Positions 45,111 to 55,500 of a stretch of 64,000 nucleotides of DNA are shown piece after piece. The DNA comes from Datisca glomerata. Lineage: Eukaryota; Streptophyta; Magnoliopsida; Cucurbitales; Datiscaceae. Location of the stretch: assembly GCA_003255025.1 (NCBI GenBank), contig QANY01004038.1:491420-555419 (forward strand), written 5' to 3'. Made by a program: the position numbers and the translations under genes. Numbering within the stretch: the first letter of the stretch is position 1; every line of letters starts with the position of its first letter. Below the pieces are notes generated by a model that worked only from the letters and a program-made list of their open reading frames with translations, was not told the origin of the DNA and ran no database searches.

Positions 45111-45599
45111 AACTTCAGGTCACTGTCTAGAATGATAGATACGAGTACACCATGTAGTCTAACATCTATTAAGAATATAAAATTGCTCAATTTTCTACTG
45201 AAAATGTTATACGACTAGGTAGAAAGTAAGAAGACTTGATCTACTGGTTGATTATAACCCAAATCGTGTCAAACCCCACCATAGTTTTTGGTAAATCCAC
45301 AACAAAGTCTGTTGAAATGTGCTTCGACTTCCATTATGAAACTGTCAAAGGTCATAAGAGACAACAAGGGTATTGACGTTCAGCCTTCGTTGGCAAGTAA
45401 GACATATTTACCCAACGTCACTTATAACATCAAAATATTGTTACCCAGTTTCTCTCTTTCTTTCTCACCATCTGTCTAATTGGTTTAGTCTAATTTGTTA
45501 TTGGTATTGTTTTCCCCACTTTGATCATGTATTGTTTTGCTGACTGATTTCTAGTTGTTCATTGAAAATTTGGTCCTCTTCCATGTTGAAAAACATTCT
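45111..45599 (+). other. LINE 3' region without supported gene
   Basis: Decayed coding sequence and 3' UTR of the LINE. Frames at 45288-45476 have no recognisable domain. A T-rich stretch precedes the TA tail. Confidence 0.5.
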
Positions 45600-45627
45600 C
45601 ATATATATATATATATATATATATAAA
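45600..45627. repeat. (TA)n run at the LINE 3' end
   Basis: About 13 TA units after CATTCTCA. Simple A/T tails are typical of LINE 3' ends. The flanking ATTCTCAT occurs on both sides (45592 and 45633). Confidence 0.75.
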
Positions 45628-45633
45628 TATTCT

Positions 45634-46138
45634 CATTGGGAAGGGAGGTTAGTAGAAGTGGTAATGATTTGGAGAGATAATGGGCAAAATTTGGTGGCCC
45701 CTCTTAATGATTGTCAGTAAGCAGATGGATTTACTAATTATCATAAAAGTAGTCTTTAACTACTAACTTGACACTCATCAAGAGGGCGGCCACCTCTATA
45801 ATTTCTCCATGATTTGGGTTTTGAACGACGCCTTAAAATGAGAATTTATACAAGTATTCAATATGATAGCTGAGGAAGCCATGAGAGAGATAGAAAGTAA
45901 CGAGAGAGGTTAATGGGGGATATTAATGACTGCTAGATTCTTCTGATAAAAAAACATTGATTCAGCCAATTCAATTGTATGAGATAAGGAAATAGATGTG
46001 GACACTCTTATGGGGATAGAGAATCTGAATCCCTAATATTTATCGTTACAAAATATCTTATTCTTTCTTAAGTCTTATCTCATATTTTCTCTCTCATTAT
46101 CAGTCTCATTCATGTAATATAAGGAGGTATGAGAACTA
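45634..46138. other. No recognisable gene
   Basis: Spacer between the LINE and the 4.9 kb copia element. No frame over 60 codons with a family and no repeat seen. Confidence 0.4.
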
Positions 46139-46143
46139 GAAAC

Positions 46144-46345
46144 TGAAGAGATAAAGAGAGAAGAGAGGAAACAAAAGAAAAGGATGCAAGAAGGAATAAA
46201 CAGAAATATGTTTTTGTTATCTGTTGAATAATACATATGCACATATGGCTTAAATAACAACCACACAAGCAATTAAAAGGTACCCATACAGCTCAAAGGA
46301 GAAGCACATAATAAAAACCTAAAGCACTTATGTGTTATGATTACA
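46144..46345 (-). repeat. 3' LTR of the 4.9 kb copia element
   Basis: 202 bp, TGTAATCATAAC...CTCTTCA on the minus strand. It lacks ~36 bp (GAAGATAACAGTGGCGAAGG... in the partner) that the 5' LTR has. Confidence 0.9.
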
Positions 46346-46988
46346 TCCCCCCTTAAACTAATGGATGGTGTAAAGGGCATTAGTTTGTTCCTAAGAAAAA
46401 CAAATCGAGGTATGTAGATGGGTTTAGTAAAGAGATCTGCAAGCTGAAGATGAGTATGAATGTGTTGAACATGAAGATCCTTCTTGACAACCTTTTCCCA
46501 AATGAAGTGGTAATCAACTTCTACATGTTTTGTTCTCGCATGGAAGATTGGATTGGATGCCAGGGCTTTGGATGACATGCTAATACACCATAAATGGGAT
46601 GTTTGGGTGGAAACAAATGAAGATCACATAATAATTATTTTATCCAAGACAGTTCAACAGCTGTATTAGCAAGAGCTTTGTACAATGTCTTTGTAGAAGA
46701 CCTAGCAACAATTTGTTGCTTCTTAGCACTCCAAGAGATAGGATTACTACCAAGGAAGATGATGAATCCAATTGTTGAACGTCTGTCTGATGGGTCTCCT
46801 AACCAATTAGAGTCACTAAAAGCCTGCAAACACAAAGAACCGTGTTTGAATATGATGCCATGAGATATAGTTTCAACGACATACCTGAGAATGCGCTTGG
46901 TAGCAGATAAATGTGTTGTTGGAGGGTTATGCATGAACTGACATACCCTATTAACAACTAAGCTAATATTTGACCTTGTAAAGGTCAA
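46273..46988 (-). pseudogene. Copia RNase H
   Basis: The frame 46635-46988 gives VCQFMHNPPTTHLSATKRIL, then AFSDSNWLGDPSDRRSTIGF and SARSST-like VARSSTKTLYKALA. The frame 46273-46578 gives FHARTKHVEVDYHFI and HLQLADLFTKP. The first catalytic Asp (SDSNW) is kept. The catalytic Glu of STEAEY is Lys here (SSTKTLY). One frame break lies near 46600. The ADLFTKP ending marks the C-terminus of the copia polyprotein. Confidence 0.85.
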
Positions 46989-47039
46989 ATACCATAAAGA
47001 TCCAACTAAACTCCTGTACTTAGAAACATCAGAAAAACT

Positions 47040-48442
47040 GGTTCTACATGACTGTACAATGGTAATTTAGTAGAGCAAAGTGAGGAGCATGGGGTAGCTT
47101 ATAGCATTCCAGCCTTTAATAAAAGATCAGTGGCATATTTCTTTTGATTCATAAAAATTTCAGAAGTAGATCATGTAATTTCAAGACCTAAGAAGTATCT
47201 TAAAGTGCCTAAATCACTTATATCAAATTGTTATTGAAGAGAGGAAATCAAATAAGTGATATAAGAGGTATTAGTGCCAGTAATGAATATATCATCCACG
47301 TATAACATGAGATAGGTTATAGAGTTATGATATGCCTTTACAAAAAGAGAAGTTTCATCTTATAAATAGCAAAAGCTTAAAGTAAGATGATAAGATGTAA
47401 ATGTATCAAACCAAGCTCTAGGTGACTGTTTAAGGCCATATAAAGATTTATGTAATTTACAAACGTGATTGGGATATGTAGGGTGAACAAAACCAGGGGG
47501 CTTAATCATATACACCTCTTCATTTAAAATACCACGGAGGAATGCATCATTATCATCTAGCTATCTTAGAGTCTAGTTAAATTGAGCAGCTAAAGTAAGA
47601 ATAATTCTAACCGTGGTTTTCTTAATCACAGGACTAAATTTTTTATGATAATCAAGACCATATTCTTGATGGAATCCCTTAGCCATAAGTCTAGCCTTAT
47701 GTCTAGCAATGGATCCATCAGGATTATACTTTAGCCTATACAACCACTTATACCCAACAATATTTTTGTTGGGAAAAAGAGGAACAAGGGTCCAAGTCCC
47801 TTGTGTTGAAAGAGATTTATATTCATCTTGCATGGCAGAAACCCATGCAGGTATTTTGGCAGTAGCAGAATAGGTAGATGGTTCAGTGTGTATAGCAAGA
47901 TAAGTAGACAACATGGCACGTTTCTTTAAAATACGAGACTTAGATCTAGTTTTCATAGGATGAATGTTAGTGTGAGAAATAATGGCAGTGCTAGAAGGAA
48001 CTGAATCTGTGTTATGCGGTGAAGAGTTATCAATATTGAGATCAATGGAGAAAGCATTGGATATATCAGGAAAAGATGGAGAGCATTGAAAATCATGAAG
48101 CATAGAGACAGATTGAAGCAAAGATGGAGCAGGGTGATTATTAACAGTGTTATGTAAGGGAGAAGTATTTAAAATAGGAGAAGTATAATCAGTATCAGCA
48201 GGAAGCAGTTGATTGTCAGTATTAACAATAGGTTGTAAAGTGTGTAGTGTTAGAATTGGCAGTACTTTTAAAACATAAAGTATACAGATAAGTGCTAGGA
48301 GAGATATAATTTGTATTGTGCTGAGAAGATGGTTGAACAGAAGTGACATTAGCAGATTTAGAACAATTGAAAGCATAAGAAAACATAATTTCATCAAAGA
48401 TGACATGCCTAAATATGTATGTCTTACCAGTATTAGGATCAT
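47040..48442 (-). pseudogene. Copia reverse transcriptase
   Basis: The 289-codon frame 47573-48442 covers the Ser/Thr-rich linker, then [51 protein letters not shown] and [20 protein letters not shown]. After a stop, other frames give [22 protein letters not shown] and LMLYVDDIFITG, the last holding the YVDD catalytic pair, ending near 47040. Reverse transcriptase copies the element RNA into cDNA. At least three stops are present beyond 47573. Confidence 0.85.
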
Positions 48443-48581
48443 AACATAGGTAACCTTTGAATTCTAGAGGATACCCTATCAAAATACATTGAACAGTCTT
48501 GTTTTCCAGTGTATGAGATGTATAGGGTTTAAGACATGGATAACATGCACATCCAAAATTTTTGAAGGATTGATAATCAGG

Positions 48582-49140
48582 TTACTTGCCAAACAGAAGT
48601 TCAAATGGAGACTTGTTACTAAGAGTTTGAGAAGGTATACGATTAATTAAAAATACAGTGGTAGTAAAAGCTTCATACCAGAACTGAAGAGGTAAAGATG
48701 CAGTGTGAAGCAGTGTAAGGGCAGTTTTCACAATGTGCTTGTGTTTCCGTTGTGCAATCTTATTCTGATCAGGAGTATAGGGACATGATTTTTTACGTGA
48801 AAAACCTTGAGATTGTAGATAAGATTTGAAGGAGAGGCTAGAGTATTTTCCTCCCCCATCTATCCTTAAGGACTTAAAAGTGTGAGCAATAAATGGTTTA
48901 AACACTTGAAAGATTGAGGCAACTTCAAATTTATTAGTCATAGGAAAGATCCATGTATATCTAGTTAGATCATCTATAAAAGACATGCAATATTTGTAAC
49001 CTTTTAAAGAGGTGATAGGGGATGGACCCCAAACATCACTATGGAGGAGTTAAAGAGGATAATTAGAACAAGTTTGAGACAAAGGAAAATAAATCTTTGA
49101 CATTTACTATATAAGCAACTTGTACATATGCAAGAATCAT
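48582..49140 (-). pseudogene. Copia integrase
   Basis: The 134-codon frame 48582-48986 contains MSFIDDLTRYTWIFPM (first Asp), LRIDGGGKYSS (second Asp) and QNKIAQRKHKHIVKTALTLL. The third catalytic residue, Glu in the usual GxAERKHRH block, is Gln here. FWYEAFTTTVFLINRIPS and SPFELLFGK follow as in copia integrases. Upstream frames hold the rest of the zinc-binding and GAG-pre-integrase part with stops. Confidence 0.85.
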
Positions 49141-49547
49141 GAGAAACACTAGTAGTACAAGATAAACCAACATTATTTAGTATATATCTAACAACATTGT
49201 TGGATGCATGAGCAAGCCTTTAATGTCAAAATTTATCACTAAATCTAGAGCTAAGCAAAGCAATGGAACCACGGGAATGATTAGTCTTTGTTGAAACAGG
49301 AAAGGTGCTAGGGATATTGATATAATCCATTATTATTGGATCCTTTATATAGAACCTAACCCGTGGCCTTGTCCTGTATAAGGAAGTAAGAGGCATTCAA
49401 GACAAAGACACATTTATTATCTTTACAGCGCTTGTAGACAGAGAAGATATTAGCACAAAGATTTGGAACACATAACAAATTAGACATCCTAAAATAGTAG
49501 GAAGACGTAGGAAGCAAACCTGTACCAGTATGAGTAACAGGCAGAGC

Positions 49548-50620
49548 TTATCCATTTCCTATTGCTACAAAGTCAGAACCAGTGTGATCAGATGGAGAGA
49601 AGAGATTAGTTAACTCTGGAGTAAGGTATGTGTTACACCCTATATCTGTCAACCAAACCTTAGAGTCAGGGGAGGGTGAAGGAGACTGCATAGTGGCCAT
49701 CCCAGCAAGTGTAACAGTAGGATTCTTCCCTTGAAATGCAAAGTTCATTCTGTGATAGCAGTCTACGGCAGAATGACCAGGTTTTTGGAATATTTGGAAA
49801 AGAATTCTTGAACCATGAGTAATGAATGAAGAGTCTTGATTGAAATTTTTTCCCCTTTCGGATGAGGATTGAGAAGGTAAAGAGGTAGGAAGTGTGCCAA
49901 GAATGGAAGAAAATTGATTGGGATTAAAGAAAGGCCTACCCCTAGAAGAATTAGACCTTCCATTGTTAAAACGTCCACCGCCACAAAAAGATCTCAAGTT
50001 CCATCCATGATTATTACCTATGTAGTAGTTAGAACCTTGAATTGCAACTAGAGTAGTTGGTTGAAAAGGGCTTCGTGTTGCTTGTGTTGAGAGGCCAAAA
50101 ACTATTCTTCAGATTTGAGAAGAACATGAAGTTTCGGCTCAAGTCCTTATGGATGTTCGAACAATATTGTATTCATTTGGAAGACCATTCATAGTGTAGA
50201 TGAGAATATCTTCGTCTTCAACAGGAACAGAAACGACTGCAAGCTTATCCTTTGCATCCTTGATTCGTTGAATGTAGGAGTCAAGATTTTTGTCACTTCT
50301 CTTGGATACAGATTAAATATCTGATTTAAGTTGGATGATATTTGACCTTGATATAGAAGAAAATCGTCTTTCTATGGAAGTCCAGACTTCTTGTGAAGAT
50401 TGACAGCCCATCACGTAAGAAAGAGCTATGGGAGAGAGGGTGGCATTGATTAGGGTGACTAAAGCTTGATCTTGAGGGATCCAAAGATCAAATTTTGGAT
50501 TAAGGTATAGCTCACCCTTTTCATTGGTGAGAAATTTATTGGCAAAGTTTAGATCCGTCAAGAAACCCAAAAACAGAGTGTGCTTTCAAAATAGAAGAAA
50601 TTTGGTATTTTCAGAGTATG
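49548..50620 (-). pseudogene. Copia gag and protease
   Basis: The frame 50313-50570 gives ANKFLTNEKGELYLNPKFDL, WIPQDQALVTLINATLS and CQSSQEVWTSIERRF. After a stop the same frame continues with YIQRIKDAKDKLAVVSVPVE and YTMNGLPNEYNIVRTSI. The frame 49548-49997 gives the Arg/Gly/Asn-rich linker and FQIFQKPGHSAVDCYHRM, where both N-terminal cysteines of the zinc knuckle (C.ICxKxGHxAxxC) are Phe. VWLTDIGCNTYLTPEL is the protease block with DxG kept. Confidence 0.85.
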
Positions 50621-50828
50621 AAGTTGAAAGAATCAAGGCGTATGGATATGAGATTACATATATTGGAGAGAAGAAATATCAGGGAGTGAAGCTGGGATTC
50701 AGGTAGGTTTACAAGAGCATTTTGAGTCACGATTTGAGGTTGAGATCCACTATTATTTATGGAGTCATTTACAGTAATATTTCCAGAAGTGGTAGAAGAA
50801 TCGGAAGCTGTTGATGCGAGTCTTTAAA

Positions 50829-50840
50829 GCTTTGATACCA
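50829..50840 (-). other. tRNA-Met primer-binding site of the 4.9 kb copia element
   Basis: The minus strand reads TGGTATCAAAGC directly after the LTR end CTCTTCA, one mismatch from TGGTATCAGAGC. Confidence 0.9.
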
Positions 50841-51076
50841 TGAAGAGATTAAGAGAGAAGAGAAGAAACAAAAGAAAAGGATGAAGATAACAGTGGCGAA
50901 GGAAGAAGAAGAAGCAAGAAGGAATAGACAGAAATATGTTTTTGTTATCCGTTGAATAATACATATGCACGTACGACTTAAATAACAGTCACACAAGCAG
51001 TTAAAAGGAACTCATACAGTTCAAAGGAGAAGCACATAATAAAAACCTAAAATACTAATGTATTATATGATTATCA
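50841..51076 (-). repeat. 5' LTR of the 4.9 kb copia element
   Basis: 236 bp, starting TGATAATCATATAATAC and ending CTCTTCA on the minus strand. It matches 46144-46345 apart from one ~36 bp length difference and scattered substitutions. Confidence 0.9.
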
Positions 51077-51278
51077 GAAACCTTTCTTCTATAATCAGCC
51101 TATGATAAGGATTGGGAATACTATCTTTTTAGCAAGAAATGAAATCGTTTACTATATTTTTTTAAATGGTCTAACGCAGGAGGAAAAACATAATTTATTA
51201 TGATTATTTGAATTGATAACAAACACGCCAATGCATAGACTACATTTTAAAAATAAATTATATAGAAAAATAGAAAAT

Positions 51279-52535
51279 TCATTTCGGCATACGACAATTC
51301 TTTTTTTTATATCCTATTGCCATCTCTTCCAAATCAAACTCCATATGAAAATCTCGTTGTTGAGAATAACCTAAAGTAATCATAGGTCCTCTATGAACAA
51401 CCACCGTAGGTTTGGCCATAATTGATAAACATACTATATCTTTTTCGTGTATGTTAATGAGATAATTTTTCAGTTGTAGTTCCATTAATGCACCACCTTC
51501 GAATTGAAATGCTAATGTTGGTAGAGAGTTTGCTCCCTTAACAGAAATATTGAAACATGACCTTGTCTTATCCAAACTATCAACAAATGTGCCTTTACCA
51601 AGTTGTGCTTCAATTTCCCTTGTCAAGCTGTGGAAAAGCTTTCTCTCCATAGTTGTAAAGGTTGTACCAGAGTCAATTATAGTCCCACCAAGTCCATCTG
51701 GTCTAGGAAGCTGATCATTTTGTGGGATTTCAATTGTCTTGTTGCCTACAATAATATGTTGAAGAAGTACATAATAAAAATCACGGTATAAATGATGTGG
51801 GCTCGAATGAATTTGTATGTACTTGAGTCGCTTATGACTGCGAGGATTTAAACTAAGATAACTTTTTTGTCTAATCTGATTAGTTGCTATACAGAAGGAG
51901 AACTTATTGATGCCTAGTTGATAGGGCAATGATAAAACCCCACGGCCAAATCCGGCGAAACCATTAAGAGTGAAGCCAGAGGGTGAGGAGCATCCGATGA
52001 TCAAATTCGGAATTGTTTGATGATTAATTTTTAGAATCTCTGAAATTAGGAGTCCATTTGTAGATCCTTGGAAGTATGTGATTTTGTATTCAACTGGCTT
52101 GGAGCAACTCAAAGACTTCTTTTCATTACAATTTTGACATATTTGTTCATATCTTTTATCACCAACATAGAACCTGGACATGATGTTCTGACATATTGGA
52201 ACTTCGTAAGACTTTGATAAACTTGGATCAAACATTGAAATACCACTATGAGCATTACTATGAACGGATAAATTACCACATGGAACCCAGGTTAAGCCGC
52301 TACCAGTATGAAATTTAAAGTAAAGTGTTTGTGGAGGACTTCCAAAGCTAAGCCGAATTAAGGCACCGAGCTGATTAGGGAAAATGGGGAGCGTAGACGA
52401 AACAAAGTTAGAATGGGGTAGAGTAATGTTAGTATCAAGCTTGCTTGCCATGGTAGGATAATCAAGGATGATCAGAATTAATAAGAAAGACAAAAAGAAT
52501 GACACGTTTACTAATTTCTTCATCGTCAATTGCAT
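51279..52535 (-). CDS. Nepenthesin-type aspartic protease (A1), first catalytic Asp is His
   Basis: 418 codons, no intron, uninterrupted. Residues ~6-30 form a hydrophobic signal peptide, so the product is probably secreted or vacuolar. It then follows the plant A1 pepsin-like fold: LGALIRLSFGSPPQTLYFKF, the first active-site loop HTGSGLTWVPC (76-86), a Cys-rich nepenthesin-type insert (115-144), GFAGFGRGVLSLPYQL (192-207), the second loop IIDSGTTFTTM (286-296) with Asp288, and the C-terminal CFNISVKG and VVVHRGPMITLGYSQQRDFH blocks. The first loop is normally DTGS. Here it is CAT (His76, bases 52308-52310), one base from GAT. A second ATG at codon 5 could also start translation. Without Asp76 classical activity is unlikely; it may be a pseudoprotease or recent decay. 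Confidence 0.93.
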   Translation of the reverse strand: MQLTMKKLVNVSFFLSFLLILIILDYPTMASKLDTNITLPHSNFVSSTLPIFPNQLGALIRLSFGSPPQTLYFKFHTGSGLTWVPCGNLSVHSNAHSGISMFDPSLSKSYEVPICQNIMSRFYVGDKRYEQICQNCNEKKSLSCSKPVEYKITYFQGSTNGLLISEILKINHQTIPNLIIGCSSPSGFTLNGFAGFGRGVLSLPYQLGINKFSFCIATNQIRQKSYLSLNPRSHKRLKYIQIHSSPHHLYRDFYYVLLQHIIVGNKTIEIPQNDQLPRPDGLGGTIIDSGTTFTTMERKLFHSLTREIEAQLGKGTFVDSLDKTRSCFNISVKGANSLPTLAFQFEGGALMELQLKNYLINIHEKDIVCLSIMAKPTVVVHRGPMITLGYSQQRDFHMEFDLEEMAIGYKKKNCRMPK

Positions 52536-52576
52536 ACTAAGTCAAATGTAGTTATATTTATGGAAGAGGGAGCACT

Positions 52577-52586
52577 GTATATATAG
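52577..52586 (-). promoter_or_regulatory. TATA box of the aspartic protease gene
   Basis: The minus strand reads CTATATATAC, 42-51 bp upstream of the first ATG (52535). Transcription would start near 52550, giving a very short leader. The position is the usual one for a plant core promoter. Confidence 0.6.
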
Positions 52587-52599
52587 ACAAGTCTCCTAA

Positions 52600-53965
52600 G
52601 TTGAAGTGTTTACTGTGTATATTATTCTGTTAATTAGGTATAATAATATAAAAATAAGGAATAATAGCGTGCATTTTGTGACCTATTTTGATTGGCCTCT
52701 CGCTAACTACAATATAAAAGCTTTACATGGACTTTAAAAGATCAATTCTAAATAACCCAAATTGAAATGATTAACTTTTTTGGAAAAAAGATCAATTTAA
52801 TTAGTTTGCCAATTAAAAAAAAGAGGAAAATTAGCCTCTTCAAACCTGCCATAACCCGTTTGGATTTAACTTTTACAAATTATTTTGATATAGATGGTGA
52901 AAATCCTAACGTCAAGTCACTAGTCTCATTTTTTTAAGATAAAGATAGCATTTCCATAAGAAACATCAAGATGTGAATAAAACTATTAAATTTAAATATA
53001 AATAAATGATTATAAATATTAGATAAGATTAATATACACCTACTCACGTATAGAGAGAGAATCATGTGTATAAGCAACACAAAAAATAGAGCTCGAGAAT
53101 CGGCTCGTTCCAAAGGCCCTCCACATCCAAATTTGGTTCGACCATCTAGTACTAAAAGATGTATATCTGCATGAAGATCGGCATATTCTCGAACATAACT
53201 AAAAAATCAATGTTGTGTTGTACACAATTAATGCCCAAAAATCTCTAGAGAAACTAGATCCAAGAGAAAGAAAAGCACCAAAGACCAGATGTCTAATGGA
53301 ACAAAATCTACACAACTAGTAGAACAAAACCTTCCAAAAAAGAAGGAGAACTCTGTATTAATGCAAAAAATTGACCAAGAAAGAAGAAAACCAGAGAATG
53401 AGAAGGACAAGAGAAAAGAAGGATAATAAAGGATAGGGACAAGAAAGGAAAAGGAAACAATTGATCGTGAGGGAGAAAGAAAAGAGAGAGAAAGGAGGAG
53501 AATGAGAGAAGGGCGAAGAGATGTGAAAGGGAGAAAGAAGGGTAAAGGTTCAAGGGTCACAGCTCTCCCCGTGACACTGACGCTTCAAGGATGAAATGCT
53601 AGAGTTTTGGTTTTAATGGTAGAGAGAAGGTTTTGGGTGTTTAACCCACTAGTCCTATGTTAAACACGTTAAAGCGCTCATTTCATGTCAAACATGTTAG
53701 GTTATACCCATATTAATTATTGTGGAAGATATGTATGCTTCGATTATAAGCGTGAGAAAAAATCTCACATGAAAAGTAAACTTTCAAGTTGAGAGAACTC
53801 AATATTACCCAATACTGGGATCATACCCGATTCGGATGAATCCGGATGAAGCAAGTTCACATTTATCCAACTTATGATCGATGTGTGGCGAATACGAGTG
53901 AAGCGAGCCAAAGTTATCCAACTCCGTTTGATGTGTTGTAAATTCATGTGAAGCGAGTCGATGAT
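52600..53965. other. No recognisable gene; GA-rich stretch
   Basis: AT-rich DNA with a purine-rich block on the plus strand (about 53255-53550, many GAGAAAG/AAGGA). The long minus-strand frames through that block are Phe/Ser/Leu-rich low complexity and not a credible protein. Degenerate repeats of GTGAAGCGAG occur near 53845-53995 (GATGAAGCAAG, GTGAAGCGAGCC, GTGAAGCGAGTC). Confidence 0.4.
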
Positions 53966-54773
53966 AGTCCGACTCAGGTTCTAGTGTGTGATGCGAGCGA
54001 TTGTTAGAGTTATCTTAAATTGATTGTAAAAGAGACTCATAGTCAATTTACAAAAATGATGGAAAACTACACCTCACAAGCTTGGTTTTTTTATTGGGAA
54101 GACCAAATACAACTAAAAAATATCACCACTAGTCTCAAAAGTTTATGCTATCAGAGAAACATGAATTTTATTTTTAAATTATTAATAACACACTGTCTCA
54201 TGTGGTTGACGAAACTTTGATGGGCCTAACACCTAGACAATTAATTATGTGATTTTTAGGCAAATAGCATTGTTATAGTATATAATTAGATTTTTATCAA
54301 GTTTTTAAAAACATTAAATTTTTCTCAAATCTATTTTTAAACTTAAATTTTTTATAATTTAAATACGATAAATGTCCTTCATATTTAATTTTGAAATTAT
54401 CATTTAAATAACATGTTCTCTCTATCAATTATTTTTCCTCTATTTTTCTCTCAAAATTAATGTAAATATAGATAAATATAAAATAATAAATACTTACATA
54501 TCTATTTGCATCAACCACTCATTCTCTCTCCAATGTGAATTTTTCTCGCTCAAATCTCTCTATATCATTTCACTCACTCTCTCTAATCAAATCAAAACTC
54601 TCTCTCACCGAAAATCATTAAGTAAATATTTAATATTTAATTTTTAGTCAAAATAATATCTACCGTATCAATCACACACTCTCATCATAAACCATTAAAT
54701 AAATATTTAATATTTAAATTTTTAATCAAGTCAAAATATTTATTATTATTTACCTTATCAATCACTCTCTCAT
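53966..54773. other. No recognisable gene
   Basis: AT-rich, with CTCTCTC-rich short tracts and the phrase ATTAAATAAATATTTAATATTTAA repeated near 54609 and 54690. No domain seen. Confidence 0.35.
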
Positions 54774-54890
54774 TCAATTAATGTTTATCTCTCTCCAAAA
54801 AAGGAGTTTAACGCCAATTTCTCGCTCAATTAATGTTTCTATCTCTCTGGAAAATGAGTTTAACGCCAATTTCTCTCTCAATTAATATAT
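54774..54890 (+). repeat. 52-bp tandem repeat, ~2.2 copies
   Basis: Units start at 54774, 54826 and 54878. Each has TCAATTAATG, TATCTCTCT and GAGTTTAACGCCAATTTCTC. Confidence 0.8.
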
Positions 54891-54984
54891 CACTCTCTCC
54901 ACCTCTTTCAGCCTAACAGTCGCCATAGCAGATCAAGAGTTCAACACCGATTTTCTCTCTACTATAAATCAAGAGTTTAACGCA

Positions 54985-55500
54985 GATTGCTAGTCGCCAG
55001 ATGGATAAAGCTTCTGATCCGGAAGCATTCCATAACAGTCTCGACACATAAATCCAACTCAAAAGGTAAGGTAAATCTGTATTCATCGCTGAAAATTAAT
55101 GTCGATTTAATGATATTCACATGTTTGCTTGGTGAAAAACCGTTCATATATTGGCAATCATGGATATCTCATAGTTTACTTTTGTTATAAAAAATTTATT
55201 CTCAAACCCTAATACATGAAGATGATTTCTTGTTAATACAATTGACTCAGAATGGACAAAAGTAGAAAAAATATGTTGCTCACCATTAAAAACCAGATGC
55301 TTGTAAACTACAAAGAAATGGAGGTACGCAGCTATTATTTGATTATGTGTAAATTTTTATTGGATGTTATTATTTGATTACGTGTTACTTTTTTGTTAAT
55401 AGTTATTTTATCATAACATATCATTAGTATTGACATAAATAGTTTGCAAATTTTTTGCAGGACATAAACAGAGAATTATCATGTGGGGCATGACCGCATG
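54985..55500 (+). pseudogene. Possible spliced gene fragment, unrecognised
   Basis: Three exon-like pieces with plausible splice sites. 54987-55064 ends AAAAG before GTAAGGTAAA. 55252-55323 reads MDKSRKNMLLTIKNQMLVNY and ends GAG before GTACGC. 55460-55487 starts after TTTTTTGCAG and reads DINRELSCGA before a stop. Joining the second and third keeps frame. I do not know this protein, and it could equally be chance splice motifs in AT-rich DNA. Confidence 0.2.

Larger units (their letters stand above)
39530..45627 (+). mobile_element. L1-type LINE interrupted by a Helitron
   Basis: 39530-39828 and 43909-45599 read as one LINE in order: end of reverse transcriptase (KKRVFNRVMERIIAKISGWS, then SEKFLSHVG), the post-RT region, zinc-binding domain (44520-44740) and RNase H-like domain (45000-45110). 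The 3' end has a (TA)n run at 45600-45627. Removing 39829-43908 joins IYKN to IEATLHSF-like codons across the gap, the normal LINE wording. The 5' part is missing and stops are frequent. Confidence 0.8.
46144..51076 (-). mobile_element. Copia retrotransposon, 4.9 kb, full length with GAAAC duplication
   Basis: LTRs at 46144-46345 (3') and 50841-51076 (5'). GAAAC flanks both sides (46139-46143 and 51077-51081). The primer site TGGTATCAAAGC is at 50829-50840 and the polypurine tract AAGGGGGGA at 46346-46355, both minus strand. Gag, protease, integrase, RT and RNase H follow in copia order. The short LTRs and the gag resemble the Ale/Retrofit group. Stops, frame changes and changed catalytic residues make it inactive. 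Confidence 0.95.

Noticed and set aside
51603..51791. Plus-strand 62-codon frame
   Set aside because: Antisense shadow of the aspartic protease gene.
53228..53560. 110-codon minus-strand frame
   Set aside because: Phe/Ser/Leu-rich translation of a purine-rich block; no domain, and a second overlapping frame is equally open.
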